Below are positions 1 to 8,075 of a stretch of 18,516 bases of DNA, in pieces. How positions within the stretch are numbered: position 1 is the stretch's first letter; every line of letters starts with the position of its first letter. The notes under the pieces are model-generated. The model was not told where the DNA came from, ran no database searches, and saw nothing but the letters and a program-made list of their open reading frames with translations. Origin of the DNA: Fervidobacterium sp. (GTDB lineage Bacteria > Thermotogota > Thermotogae > Thermotogales > Fervidobacteriaceae). The DNA is taken from contig DPIB01000085.1 of assembly GCA_003522805.1 (NCBI GenBank), forward strand, positions 1 through 18,516. Direction: 5' to 3'. The position numbers and the translations under genes are program-made.

Positions 1-139
1 ACAACAAAAGATTGCCGACATACTTTCATCAGTAGATGACCAGATTGAAGAATACCAAACTAAAAAAGAAAAACTTGAAATGCTTAAAAAGGGGCTTATG
101 CAGAAATTATTGACAGGAAAGATTAGAGTAAAAGTATAA
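1..139 (+). CDS. hsdS: Type I restriction-modification specificity subunit, C-terminal end (partial)
   Basis: Only the last 45 codons are in the window (frame begins at base 2, TAA at 137-139). The translated end has QQKIADILSSVDDQIEEY followed by a Lys/Glu-rich helix and GLMQKLLTGKIRV. This is the characteristic C-terminal coiled-coil and tail of HsdS proteins. HsdS carries the target-recognition domains of the HsdM2S methylase and the HsdR2M2S restriction complex, and the helix seen here is the conserved spacer that contacts HsdM. It lies 13 bases before the Mrr-like gene in the same direction, so it should belong to the same operon. The recognition domains and hsdM must lie to the left of the window. 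Confidence 0.9.
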   Translation, partial: QQKIADILSSVDDQIEEYQTKKEKLEMLKKGLMQKLLTGKIRVKV

Positions 140-152
140 AAGGGGTGTTAAA

Positions 153-1070
153 ATGTCAATTCCGACTTACGAAGAAATAATGTTGCCACTCCTAAGATTT
201 ATTGCAGACGGTACTACCTATGATAATAAGACTTGCGAAATTGAATTAGCAAAACAGTTTGGTTTAACAGATGATGAAATAAATCAGAAATTACAAAGTG
301 GGAAAAAGATATTTTATGATAGATTAAATTGGGCTAAGACATATTTAAGAAATGCAGGATTGATAGAAATGCCAGCCAGGGGTAAATTCAAAATTACTCA
401 GAGAGGCATTGATTTATTAAAAGAGAATCCGGAGTATTTAGATACAAAATTTCTATTAAGGTATGACGAGTTAAAAGAGTATATTAAAAGAAGTAAGAAA
501 AAATTTGATGCAGAAGTACCAAATACAGGAGAAAATACAATAGATTCAAAAACTCCTCAAGAAAGAATGGACGAAGCTTATAAAGAAATAAGAGAAGTAT
601 TAGCACAGGAATTGCTACAAAAACTATTAGAAGTTCCATTTGATAAGTTTGAAGAGATAGTTTTGGATTTACTTATTAATATGGGTTATGGAGGTTCAAA
701 ACAAGAAGCAAAAAAAGTTACTCAAAAGACTGCAGATGAAGGAATAGATGGAATTATAAATGAAGACAGATTAGGTTTGGATAGGATATACGTGCAAGCT
801 AAAAGGTGGAAGGAAACAGCTGTAGGAAGGCCAGAAATACAAAAATTTGTTGGAGCATTAGTTGGGCAAGGAGCTAAAAAGGGTATTTTTATTACTACAT
901 CATCCTTTACAAAAGAAGCAATGTCCTATGTAGAAAAGAATAATGATATAAAAGTTGTATTGATTGATGGTATGCAATTGACTGAATATATGATTGATTT
1001 TAATGTAGGAGTTTCAATACAACAAAACTATGAAATTAAAAGAATAGATAGTGATTACTTTGAAGAATGA
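153..1070 (+). CDS. Mrr-like restriction endonuclease (winged-helix domain plus PD-(D/E)XK nuclease)
   Basis: The protein has 305 residues. Residues 1-95 resemble the Mrr N-terminal winged-helix domain, with an ITQRG turn near 81-85. Residues 110-150 are charged and probably a linker. Residues 163-285 match the Mrr catalytic domain: FDKFEEIV (Glu167/168), a central EGIDG with Asp199, then the Q-A-K core at 215-217 followed by RW, and IFITTSSFT at 245-253. The PD-(D/E)XK core therefore looks intact. Members of this family cut DNA, usually modified DNA, as type IV enzymes. ATG 153 has AGGGGTG upstream. The gene sits between hsdS and hsdR, 13 bases after one and 20 bases before the other, so it is co-transcribed with the type I system. 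Its target is unknown: it may add a type IV activity or act as an accessory to the type I complex. Confidence 0.85.
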   Translation: MSIPTYEEIMLPLLRFIADGTTYDNKTCEIELAKQFGLTDDEINQKLQSGKKIFYDRLNWAKTYLRNAGLIEMPARGKFKITQRGIDLLKENPEYLDTKFLLRYDELKEYIKRSKKKFDAEVPNTGENTIDSKTPQERMDEAYKEIREVLAQELLQKLLEVPFDKFEEIVLDLLINMGYGGSKQEAKKVTQKTADEGIDGIINEDRLGLDRIYVQAKRWKETAVGRPEIQKFVGALVGQGAKKGIFITTSSFTKEAMSYVEKNNDIKVVLIDGMQLTEYMIDFNVGVSIQQNYEIKRIDSDYFEE

Positions 1071-1090
1071 CCAGAGCTGGGAGGGGTTAA

Positions 1091-4000
1091 ATGCCCTATT
1101 TAGGAAATGAAGAGAGCCTTGTGGAGTTACCTGCCATAAGGTATATAAAAGATAGGTTAGGCTATGAGTTTATAGAAGGAGAAAAGCTATCAGTAATAAA
1201 TGGAGAAAGGGAATCCCTTTCTGATGTTGTTTTAATAAATAGATTAAAAAAGGCACTTAAAAGATTAAATCCTTGGATGGATGAAAACAGCATAAACAAG
1301 GCTGTAAGATACATTACAAATGCCAATATATTAGGCACCTCCCTTCTTGAAATTAATGAAGAAATATATAATTCACTTGTTGAACTAAATTTTGCAGTAG
1401 AGCAAGATTTAGATGGGAATGGAAAAAAGAAGTTTCATACAGTCCAATTTATAGACTTTGAAAATGTTGAAAACAACGATTTTTTAGTAACAAGGCAGTT
1501 TGAGGTACAAACACTCTCAGGTGGTAAGATAATCCCAGACATAGTAGTATTTATAAATGGAATACCTGTAGTTGTTATTGAATGTAAATCACCATTATTA
1601 GAAAAGAGCGGTAATGAAAATATAGGCAAAAAGGAAGCCTATGAGCAGCTGAGAAGATACATGAATGAAAGAGATGCCTCCTTTGGAGAAGGAAACCCAA
1701 AGCTTTTTTATACAAACTTCTTTACAATGATTTTAAACAAATACCATGGATATATTGGCACAATAAGTTCAAAATATGACCAATATCTTGAATGGAAGGA
1801 CCCATATCCATTTGAAAAAAGTGATATTGAAGATGTAGAAAACTTTGGGCAAAACATACTTTTGCAGGGGGTTTTAGAAAAGAATAATCTTCTTGATTTA
1901 ATGAGAAACTTTGTCCTATTTGAAACAGAATCAGGGACAACAATAAAAAAGGTATCTAGATACCAGCAGTTTAGAGCAGTAAATAAGGCAATAGATAGAA
2001 TATTAAATGGAAGGGATAAACTCCAGAAGGGCGGAGTTATATGGCATACCCAAGGTTCAGGTAAATCCATAACTATGGTGTTTTTAGCAAGAAAGATTAG
2101 AAGAATAGATGAGCTAAAAAATTCAACAATAGTTGTTGTAACAGATAGAATAGATTTAGACAAGCAGATTTACAACACATTTGTAAGGGCACTATCTAAA
2201 ACAACAACACCAGTTAGAGCAGAAACAATCTCAGAGATGAAAGAACTTCTATCAAGGGCACAACCGCAGATTATTATGACAACTATACAAAAGTTTGAAA
2301 ATGAAACAGATGAAAGGGAAGTAATTGTAGGTGAAGTAAAAACCACAATGAAGTTTAAAAAGGAATATGAAGTTTTAACCAATAAATCCAATGTAATAGT
2401 CCTTGCAGATGAGGCACATAGAAGCCAATATAAAGATACAGCAGCCAATTTAAGAAAAGCACTTCCCAATGCTGTGTTCATAGGTTTTACAGGAACGCCA
2501 ATAGATAAAGAGGATAAGTCAACACCAAGGACATTTGGTGGATATATTGATAAGTATTCAATTCAGCAGGCTGTAGATGATGGTGCAACTGTAAAAATAG
2601 TCTATGAAGGTAGAAAAACTGAACTTCAAATAAAGGGAGACAGCTTAGATGAAATTTTTTGCGAAGCCTTTGAGGATAAAACAGTTGAAGAAAAGGAAGC
2701 AATTAAGCAAAAGTATGCAAATAAAAGAGCTATAATCGAGGCAGAGTCAAGAATAGAAGATATAGCAAGGGATATATTATACCACTATAAAGAAAATGTA
2801 CTTCCTAATGGATTTAAGGCACAAATTGTATGTATTAGTAGAGAAGCCTGTGTTAAATATTATAATGCACTAAATAAATACATGAAGGACATTTTAGGAG
2901 AAGGCTATGAGGCAAGGGTTATATTTTCAGGAAGTCTAAATGACCTTCCACACCTAAAGGAGCATTTTACAACCAAACAACAGCAGGATGAGATTATAAA
3001 AAGGTTTAAGAAGCCTGTTGAAAAGGATAAACTTTGCTTTATTATTGTAAAGGACATGCTCTTAACAGGTTTTGATGCACCAATTGAACAGGTTATGTAT
3101 TTAGATAGACCTCTAAAGGAACATAATCTTTTACAAGCAATTGCGAGGGTGAATAGAACAAGTGTAAGGGAAGTCGAAAGGGAAATAGAAGAAGGTATTA
3201 TAGAAAAAGTAACAATAACAAAGCAGTGCGGTTATGTAGTTGACTATTATGGAATTACAAATTTCTTAGAAGAAGCACTTTCTATATTCGAAAAAGAGGA
3301 CCTTGGAACGCCTATGTATTCAATGGATGAAATATATAAACAAATGCTGTCGGTAAGAGAAGCAGCAATGACAATGTTTAGTAGAATAGATAAAAATAAT
3401 CTCGATGAACTTGTAAATGCTCTAAAGATGGAAGATAAGAGGGCAGAGTTTGAAATAGTCTATAAAGAGTTTTCTTCCTATGTAGAGGCACTACTACCTC
3501 TTCATGTTGGCAATGACGTACTAAACGATTTAAAATGGCTTTCATATATAAGGGCTGCCTGCAAGGCAAAATATGAACCTGCAAAGAATTTAGATATTTC
3601 AGATTGTGGTGAGAAGGTTAGAAAAATAATTGAGGAACATTTAAAATCAAAGGGAGTAGTACAGTGGATAAAACCAATTACATTGTTTGAAGAGGATTTT
3701 AAAAATAAGATAGAAACATTAAATTCTGATGAGGCAAAGGCATCCGCTATGGAACACGCAGTAAAACATGTTATTAGTGTTAAAAGGGATGAAAACCCTG
3801 TTTATTACACAAGCCTTCTTGAAAAGCTTCAGAAAATATTAGATGAAACAGAAAACAGCTGGATTGAAAGAAAAAAGAAGCTTGAGGAGTTTATTGAGAG
3901 GGATGTTAAAAATGGGCTTGAGAGCGAGGCAGAAAAGCTTGGACTTAACAAAAAACAATATGCTCTCTATCAGACAATTAAGAAGATTGTTTTAGATGAG

Positions 4001-4279
4001 GATGTAGATTTAGTAAAGGAGGAAACGGCTGTTTATATAGCCTCAGATACAGAGGATACCGTTAAGAATATTACAAAGGAAGTCGATGAAATATTAATGG
4101 ACGCTCCAATCGATTGGACTACTAATCCAACTAAAACAAATGATGTGCAAAGAAGTATAAGAATGCATTTAATAAAGAATTACTATACTAAATTGGGAAA
4201 AGATAAAAAGGATAAAATAGATAAACTGACAATAGAACTTCTAAACTTGGCAAAGATACATTATGCCACAAAGGAATAG
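1091..4279 (+). CDS. hsdR: Type I restriction enzyme, R (motor/nuclease) subunit
   Basis: This is the ATP-dependent translocase and endonuclease subunit of a type I system, 1062 residues, a usual HsdR length. The N-terminal nuclease domain shows Asp150, Glu164-Cys-Lys166 and a QLRRY motif at 186-190, the PD-(D/E)XK plus Q-x3-Y pattern of HsdR. The SF2 helicase motor follows: Walker A QGSGKS (321-326), DEAH (440-443), TGTP (467-470) and motif VI QAIARVNRT (682-690). The C-terminal ~300 residues are helical and probably bind the HsdM/HsdS core. ATG 1091 is preceded by GGGAGGGG, a strong ribosome site. No frameshift is seen, so the subunit should be functional. It is followed by the metallopeptidase gene after 9 bases. 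Confidence 0.97.
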   Translation: MPYLGNEESLVELPAIRYIKDRLGYEFIEGEKLSVINGERESLSDVVLINRLKKALKRLNPWMDENSINKAVRYITNANILGTSLLEINEEIYNSLVELNFAVEQDLDGNGKKKFHTVQFIDFENVENNDFLVTRQFEVQTLSGGKIIPDIVVFINGIPVVVIECKSPLLEKSGNENIGKKEAYEQLRRYMNERDASFGEGNPKLFYTNFFTMILNKYHGYIGTISSKYDQYLEWKDPYPFEKSDIEDVENFGQNILLQGVLEKNNLLDLMRNFVLFETESGTTIKKVSRYQQFRAVNKAIDRILNGRDKLQKGGVIWHTQGSGKSITMVFLARKIRRIDELKNSTIVVVTDRIDLDKQIYNTFVRALSKTTTPVRAETISEMKELLSRAQPQIIMTTIQKFENETDEREVIVGEVKTTMKFKKEYEVLTNKSNVIVLADEAHRSQYKDTAANLRKALPNAVFIGFTGTPIDKEDKSTPRTFGGYIDKYSIQQAVDDGATVKIVYEGRKTELQIKGDSLDEIFCEAFEDKTVEEKEAIKQKYANKRAIIEAESRIEDIARDILYHYKENVLPNGFKAQIVCISREACVKYYNALNKYMKDILGEGYEARVIFSGSLNDLPHLKEHFTTKQQQDEIIKRFKKPVEKDKLCFIIVKDMLLTGFDAPIEQVMYLDRPLKEHNLLQAIARVNRTSVREVEREIEEGIIEKVTITKQCGYVVDYYGITNFLEEALSIFEKEDLGTPMYSMDEIYKQMLSVREAAMTMFSRIDKNNLDELVNALKMEDKRAEFEIVYKEFSSYVEALLPLHVGNDVLNDLKWLSYIRAACKAKYEPAKNLDISDCGEKVRKIIEEHLKSKGVVQWIKPITLFEEDFKNKIETLNSDEAKASAMEHAVKHVISVKRDENPVYYTSLLEKLQKILDETENSWIERKKKLEEFIERDVKNGLESEAEKLGLNKKQYALYQTIKKIVLDEDVDLVKEETAVYIASDTEDTVKNITKEVDEILMDAPIDWTTNPTKTNDVQRSIRMHLIKNYYTKLGKDKKDKIDKLTIELLNLAKIHYATKE

Positions 4280-4288
4280 AGGTACTTT

Positions 4289-5002
4289 ATGAAGCTTGAA
4301 TTTCAGTATGGAACAAAAAGAATAGAGTTTAATTTAGAGTACAGAAAACGTAAGACAGTTGGGATATCAATTGAGGCACCAGATGTTGTAAATGTTGCAG
4401 CACCAGATGGAATGAAGGAAGATGACGTTTTAGAAACTGTAAAAAAGAAGGCAAGTTGGATTATGCAAAAGTTATTTCTGCTAAATAGCGTTGAAACTAC
4501 ACCAGTTAAAAGGGAGTATGTTAATGGCGAATCATTTATGTACTTTGGAAGAAACTACTCCCTTCAAATTATCGTAGATGAAAATGTTAAAAAGCCTGAG
4601 GTTAGGCTCTTTAGAGGGAAATTTTGTGTTACGGTAAATAAGAAGGACGATGCTTTAATAAAAAAGACTATGGAAGAATGGTATAGGCGAAAAACCTACG
4701 AAAAGGTTGAAGAAAGATTAGAGTACTATCAAAGATTTTTTACTAAAAAACCTAATGCAATAAAGGTTAAGGAACAGAAGAAAAGATGGGCAAGCTGTAC
4801 ATCAAAGGATGAACTTTTATTCAACTGGAGATGTGCAATGGCAAGGGCAGATGCTTTTGACTATATCCTTGTTCATGAAATGTGCCATCTTTATCACAAA
4901 AACCACTCTAAAGACTTTTGGAACTTAGTTGCGAAGGTAATGCCAGACTATGAAAAAAGAAGAGAATGGTTAAAAAAGTATGGGGTAAGGATGGATTTAT
5001 AG
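4289..5002 (+). CDS. YgjP-type (DUF45, M48-like) zinc metallopeptidase linked to type I R-M
   Basis: The protein has 237 residues, the usual size for the YgjP/DUF45 family. The first ~110 residues form the family's beta-rich N-terminal part. The catalytic end has the invariant KRWASC (165-170) and the zinc site HEMCH (196-200), with a third His in NHSKDFW (His206), and it ends in a basic helix. No signal peptide or membrane segment is seen, so it should act in the cytoplasm. GAGGT lies upstream of ATG 4289, and the gene starts 9 bases after hsdR, so it is part of the same transcript. From general knowledge, genes of this family commonly accompany hsdR. A plausible role is proteolytic control of restriction subunits, but its substrate is not established here. 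Confidence 0.85.
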   Translation: MKLEFQYGTKRIEFNLEYRKRKTVGISIEAPDVVNVAAPDGMKEDDVLETVKKKASWIMQKLFLLNSVETTPVKREYVNGESFMYFGRNYSLQIIVDENVKKPEVRLFRGKFCVTVNKKDDALIKKTMEEWYRRKTYEKVEERLEYYQRFFTKKPNAIKVKEQKKRWASCTSKDELLFNWRCAMARADAFDYILVHEMCHLYHKNHSKDFWNLVAKVMPDYEKRREWLKKYGVRMDL

Positions 5003-5212
5003 GAAATAGAGGGGATTAGAGATCCAAAAGCATACTTTCTACGCAACCTTGATCTGTTAATAATATCATTTTTCATGATTGTGTTCATTTGGCTTTACAC
5101 AGAAAGGCATTTGAATTTGAATTATCAATACAAGACGAAAATAAAGTATGAAGATTTGTATCAACACCACCGTCCAAACCATCCAAAGACAGTTTTTTCT
5201 TCAAAAAACTGA
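5003..5212 (+). pseudogene. Start-less 3' fragment of a small membrane-protein gene at the island edge
   Basis: After the stop of the metallopeptidase the same frame stays open to TGA 5210-5212. From about 5021 it encodes DPKAYFLRNLDLLIISFF, a hydrophobic stretch ending at WLY, then a polar tail with TERHLNLNYQYKTKIKYED and HHRPNHPK. The sequence looks protein-like, with one membrane helix and a basic, cytoplasm-like tail. No ATG, GTG or TTG lies before the helix, and the only in-frame ATG falls inside it. I read this as the 3' end of a gene cut off by insertion of the restriction cassette. A short protein using a rare start such as CTG cannot be excluded. Its end overlaps the convergent fumarase gene by 12 bases. 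I do not recognise the family. Confidence 0.45.
5190..5211. terminator. Perfect AT-rich hairpin at convergent gene ends, possible bidirectional terminator
   Basis: CAGTTTTTT (5190-5198) and AAAAAACTG (5203-5211) form a 9-bp perfect inverted repeat with loop CTTC. It covers the stop of the rightward fragment (5210-5212) and the stop of the leftward fumarase beta gene (5201-5203). The T-run lies inside the stem rather than after it, and the stem has little GC, so its strength as a terminator is uncertain. The position between convergent genes fits that role. Confidence 0.4.
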
Positions 5213-5698
5213 TTTTCCAAAAACATCTGTCGCAACCAAGAGCGGGAAACCGGTAACTTCTATGCGATAAATCGCCTCTGGACCGAGTTCTTCGAACGCA
5301 ATGATCTCCCAATTTGTGACACAATTTGCAAGATATGCAGCACATCCACTCGGTGCTACGAAATAAGGAACTTTGTATTTTACGCAAAGTACTTCCGCTT
5401 CTTGTGTTCTCCTGCCCTTCCCTACTGTTGCAACTATGCCTTTGGATATCAAGAATTCCAAGAATTTGTCCATCCTCTTTGAAGTAGTCGGACCTATTAC
5501 CATGTTACCTTTAGCAAACGTAGGACCTGCATAGAATGCGACTTGCCCATTCAAATCAAGGGGTAATGCCGCACCGCTTTTATCAATTTCAACTAGCCTT
5601 TTTTGTGCAATGTCTCTCATGACTAACATCGAACCTGTGTATTCAATTTTCTCTCCAACTTTTGCTTTCCTGAATGTGTTTGTAATGTCTTCTTGCAT
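5201..5698 (-). CDS. Class I fumarate hydratase, beta (C-terminal) subunit
   Basis: The protein has 165 residues and corresponds to the C-terminal half of one-chain class I fumarases (FumA/FumB), or to TtdB-like subunits. With the alpha subunit it interconverts fumarate and (S)-malate in the cytoplasm. The substrate-binding signatures are visible: RD at 28-29, LPLDLNGQ (45-52), YAGPT (56-60), the GPTTSKRMD block (69-77) and GKG (93-95). The usual RDxAHxR motif reads RDIAQKR, with Gln in place of His. ATG 5698 overlaps the stop of the alpha gene by one base (TAATG), indicating translational coupling. A related two-subunit dehydratase such as L(+)-tartrate dehydratase is the main alternative. 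Fumarase is favoured by the whole GPTTSKRMD block, but substrate choice is not certain. Confidence 0.88.
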   Translation of the reverse strand: MQEDITNTFRKAKVGEKIEYTGSMLVMRDIAQKRLVEIDKSGAALPLDLNGQVAFYAGPTFAKGNMVIGPTTSKRMDKFLEFLISKGIVATVGKGRRTQEAEVLCVKYKVPYFVAPSGCAAYLANCVTNWEIIAFEELGPEAIYRIEVTGFPLLVATDVFGKSVF

Positions 5699-6537
5699 TA
5701 TTCAATCACCACGCTTAATGTCCTAGATAAATAACAATCTACTGAAATGGCGAGTGGTAATGTTGCAATGTGAGTTGGATAATTTAGTACGTTTGTTCTT
5801 TGGACAGTAGGACCTATACCAAGTCCTTGCACGCCGATCTTCAAATTGGAAAATCGTTCTTGTAATTCATTGGCCATTTGACTATACTCGCCTATCTTTT
5901 CGTCGTATCTATGGAGGAGTTCAATTGTTGAAGGGTTGAATAAGGCGAGTTTTGAGAGCAAAATTGCTTTGTCTGATGTTCCACCTATTCCAACACCTAC
6001 TATAATTGGCGAACAGGCATTAGCTGCATTATTTTCGATGTGATTAACAATGGTTTTGAGTACATTCTCATAACTTTCGGAAGGTTGGAGCATGAAAATG
6101 GTGGACAAGTTTTCACTGCCACCGCCCTTTGCAATCATCCATATATCGATTACTGGCTTATCTATTTCGAAGATGTGTATGATAGCAGGTGTGTTGTCCA
6201 ATGTATTTTTACGTTCAAACAAAGGATCTGATACGATCCCTTTCCTAAACCCACTGCCTGTGTACACTTCTCTTACTGCTCGTTCTAATGTATCTTTTAA
6301 TGGTGATGTCAAATGTACGTTGTATCCCTTCCAAACAAAGAATTCTACTATACCAGTATCTTGACAAAGTGGCATCTTTGATGTGCGCGCAATATTCATG
6401 TTCTCTTTGATTTCTCTTGCAAATGGCCCATCGTAATTCTCAAATAGCTTTTCAACTCTTGGGTCTATGTTTGTGTTTACATCCAAAAGTGCATTGCATA
6501 CACGTTCGTAGACGATTTTACTGTCGATTGTTTTCAT
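5698..6537 (-). CDS. Class I fumarate hydratase, alpha (Fe-S, N-terminal) subunit
   Basis: The protein has 279 residues with the start chosen here. It carries the oxygen-sensitive 4Fe-4S cluster of class I fumarases. The three cluster cysteines are Cys58 in PLCQDTG, Cys175 in NACSPIIVGVGIGGT and Cys268 in PTHIATLPLAISVDC. KGGGSEN (137-143) is also typical. An ATG 24 bases upstream (6561) would add MAQNGGES, but it has no ribosome site. The ATG at 6537 follows GGTGGTGAAAGT and matches the usual family start, so it is preferred. The gene lies 67 bases after the MATE gene and overlaps the beta gene by one base, probably forming one operon. Tartrate dehydratase alpha is the less likely alternative. 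Confidence 0.9.
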   Translation of the reverse strand: MKTIDSKIVYERVCNALLDVNTNIDPRVEKLFENYDGPFAREIKENMNIARTSKMPLCQDTGIVEFFVWKGYNVHLTSPLKDTLERAVREVYTGSGFRKGIVSDPLFERKNTLDNTPAIIHIFEIDKPVIDIWMIAKGGGSENLSTIFMLQPSESYENVLKTIVNHIENNAANACSPIIVGVGIGGTSDKAILLSKLALFNPSTIELLHRYDEKIGEYSQMANELQERFSNLKIGVQGLGIGPTVQRTNVLNYPTHIATLPLAISVDCYLSRTLSVVIE

Positions 6538-6604
6538 ACTTTCACCACCATTTTGTGCCATTTTCTATATTCTTGAATAGTAATTGGCAACGGAGTTATA
6601 GGAG

Positions 6605-7969
6605 TTATATTTGAACCTCGTGTTCAGCAGCTTCCAAAATCGCTTCTTCCGTGGAGATAGTAACGTTCTTTACCCATTTTTTTGATCTAATTCTAAAGTA
6701 CACAATTATTGCCTTTGCTATTTCATCTGAAAGGGTTAACGCATATACCACGGGCAAACTCTGTTTCCAAACCATAGCGCCGATGAATGCAAGTGGCACG
6801 CCGAGTCCCCAAAGTGTGGAAGTTTCAAGAATAAATGCATATTTTGAATCTCCACCCGCACGTAAAATACCAACCACGGCAACGTTATTCAATGCCTTAA
6901 TTGGAGAGCCAGCAAGCATGATCCACATGCTTAATGTCAGCATGTATTTTGATGAACTTGTCAGATCGAATGTCGGAAGGAGCAAATAGTAAGCTGCAAT
7001 GGTTACGAAAGCAGTGCCAAGCCCAACTAACGAATTCACTATCATTATTTTCTTTGAAAAGCTAACGGCCTTCTCATAACTCTTTTGTCCAACGAGTTTT
7101 CCAACGATGACAGAAGAGGCTGTAGTGATACCAAGTGCGAGTGTCCAGATATAGTTTTCAAAAGATGATAGTACGTTCCTAGCTGCATACGCCTCTGTAC
7201 CCATCCAACCAAATACGATACCGTACATCGTCATACCCAAAGACCAAGCAATTTCGTTCAGTGCTGCAGGTGTGGCAAATCTTATGAATCTTGAAAACAG
7301 GTCTCTTGAAATCCCTCTTAAAGTAAAAGTGTATGGCAGTTTTAAGTAATATGCACGTGTTATTTGATAGAACGGTATAACATACCTAGAAATTGTTATC
7401 GCTATTGCAACGCCGGTAATTCCAAGTTTTGGAAGTCCAATCTTCCCATTCAAAAGTCCATAGGCTAGCAAGAGTTGAACGGCAGTTCCAACTAGGTACG
7501 ATTCCATCGGAATGTTGGCCTTTTCTATACCTCTTAAGAATGTGCGAAATGCAATTTCCAAAGCAATGCCAAAGTAAGAAAATGATATGATTCGAAGATA
7601 AAGGATACTATCGTTGAACAGAGAAGAGTCCTTTGAGAAAATGCGCACGAATGTCTCTGGAAAAACGAAGGTGAATACAAAGAAGACAGTAGCCATGATC
7701 ATAGAGGAAACAATCATCAACGTAAAAACCCGTTTTATGTTGTCTTCATCCCTCTTACCCCAGTATTGTGATACGAATATTGCTCCACCTGTGTTTATAC
7801 CAAACAAGAAGAGATTCACAAGAAAGGATGCTTGATTTGATATAGCATTTATAGCAATTTCTCTCTCGCCTACTTGTGAGAGCAATAGCGTGAGTATGAA
7901 AATCCCTGTGTTAGCAAGAATGTTCTCTACCGAAACAGGAATTGCAATTTTCAGAATATCTTTTACCAA
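6605..7969 (-). CDS. MATE-family multidrug/organic-cation efflux transporter
   Basis: The protein has 454 residues, the usual MATE length, with about twelve hydrophobic segments in two similar halves. Typical features are IAIPVSVENILANTG at the N-terminus, NLFLFGINTGGAIFVSQYWG near 52-71, and the second-half counterpart TTASSVIVGKLVGQKS. Such proteins sit in the inner membrane and export drugs or metabolites in exchange for Na+ or H+. The start codon is TTG at 7969, placed 5 bases after GAGGTG; no ATG with a better site exists. It is the first gene of the leftward group with the fumarase genes and is divergent from the dehydrogenase gene. The exported compound cannot be told from sequence, and I see no clear promoter consensus for it. 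Confidence 0.9.
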   Translation of the reverse strand: MVKDILKIAIPVSVENILANTGIFILTLLLSQVGEREIAINAISNQASFLVNLFLFGINTGGAIFVSQYWGKRDEDNIKRVFTLMIVSSMIMATVFFVFTFVFPETFVRIFSKDSSLFNDSILYLRIISFSYFGIALEIAFRTFLRGIEKANIPMESYLVGTAVQLLLAYGLLNGKIGLPKLGITGVAIAITISRYVIPFYQITRAYYLKLPYTFTLRGISRDLFSRFIRFATPAALNEIAWSLGMTMYGIVFGWMGTEAYAARNVLSSFENYIWTLALGITTASSVIVGKLVGQKSYEKAVSFSKKIMIVNSLVGLGTAFVTIAAYYLLLPTFDLTSSSKYMLTLSMWIMLAGSPIKALNNVAVVGILRAGGDSKYAFILETSTLWGLGVPLAFIGAMVWKQSLPVVYALTLSDEIAKAIIVYFRIRSKKWVKNVTISTEEAILEAAEHEVQI

Positions 7970-8047
7970 AATGACACCTCAGCATCTCTGTGCTTGTTGC
8001 AATTACTAATAGAACTAAAAGGCTATTCAATTCTACCACAAGCGGTG

Positions 8048-8053
8048 TATAAT
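8048..8053 (+). promoter_or_regulatory. Likely -10 box of the dehydrogenase-nuclease operon
   Basis: A perfect TATAAT preceded directly by TG lies 22 bases before the ATG of the dehydrogenase gene. The region at -35 (about 8024-8030, TATTCAA) is a poor match. GGAGGTG, ending about 7 bases before ATG 8076, is the ribosome site. This sits in the short space between the divergent MATE and dehydrogenase genes. Confidence 0.55.
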
Positions 8054-8075
8054 TCAATTAGTGGAGGTGTTGTCT

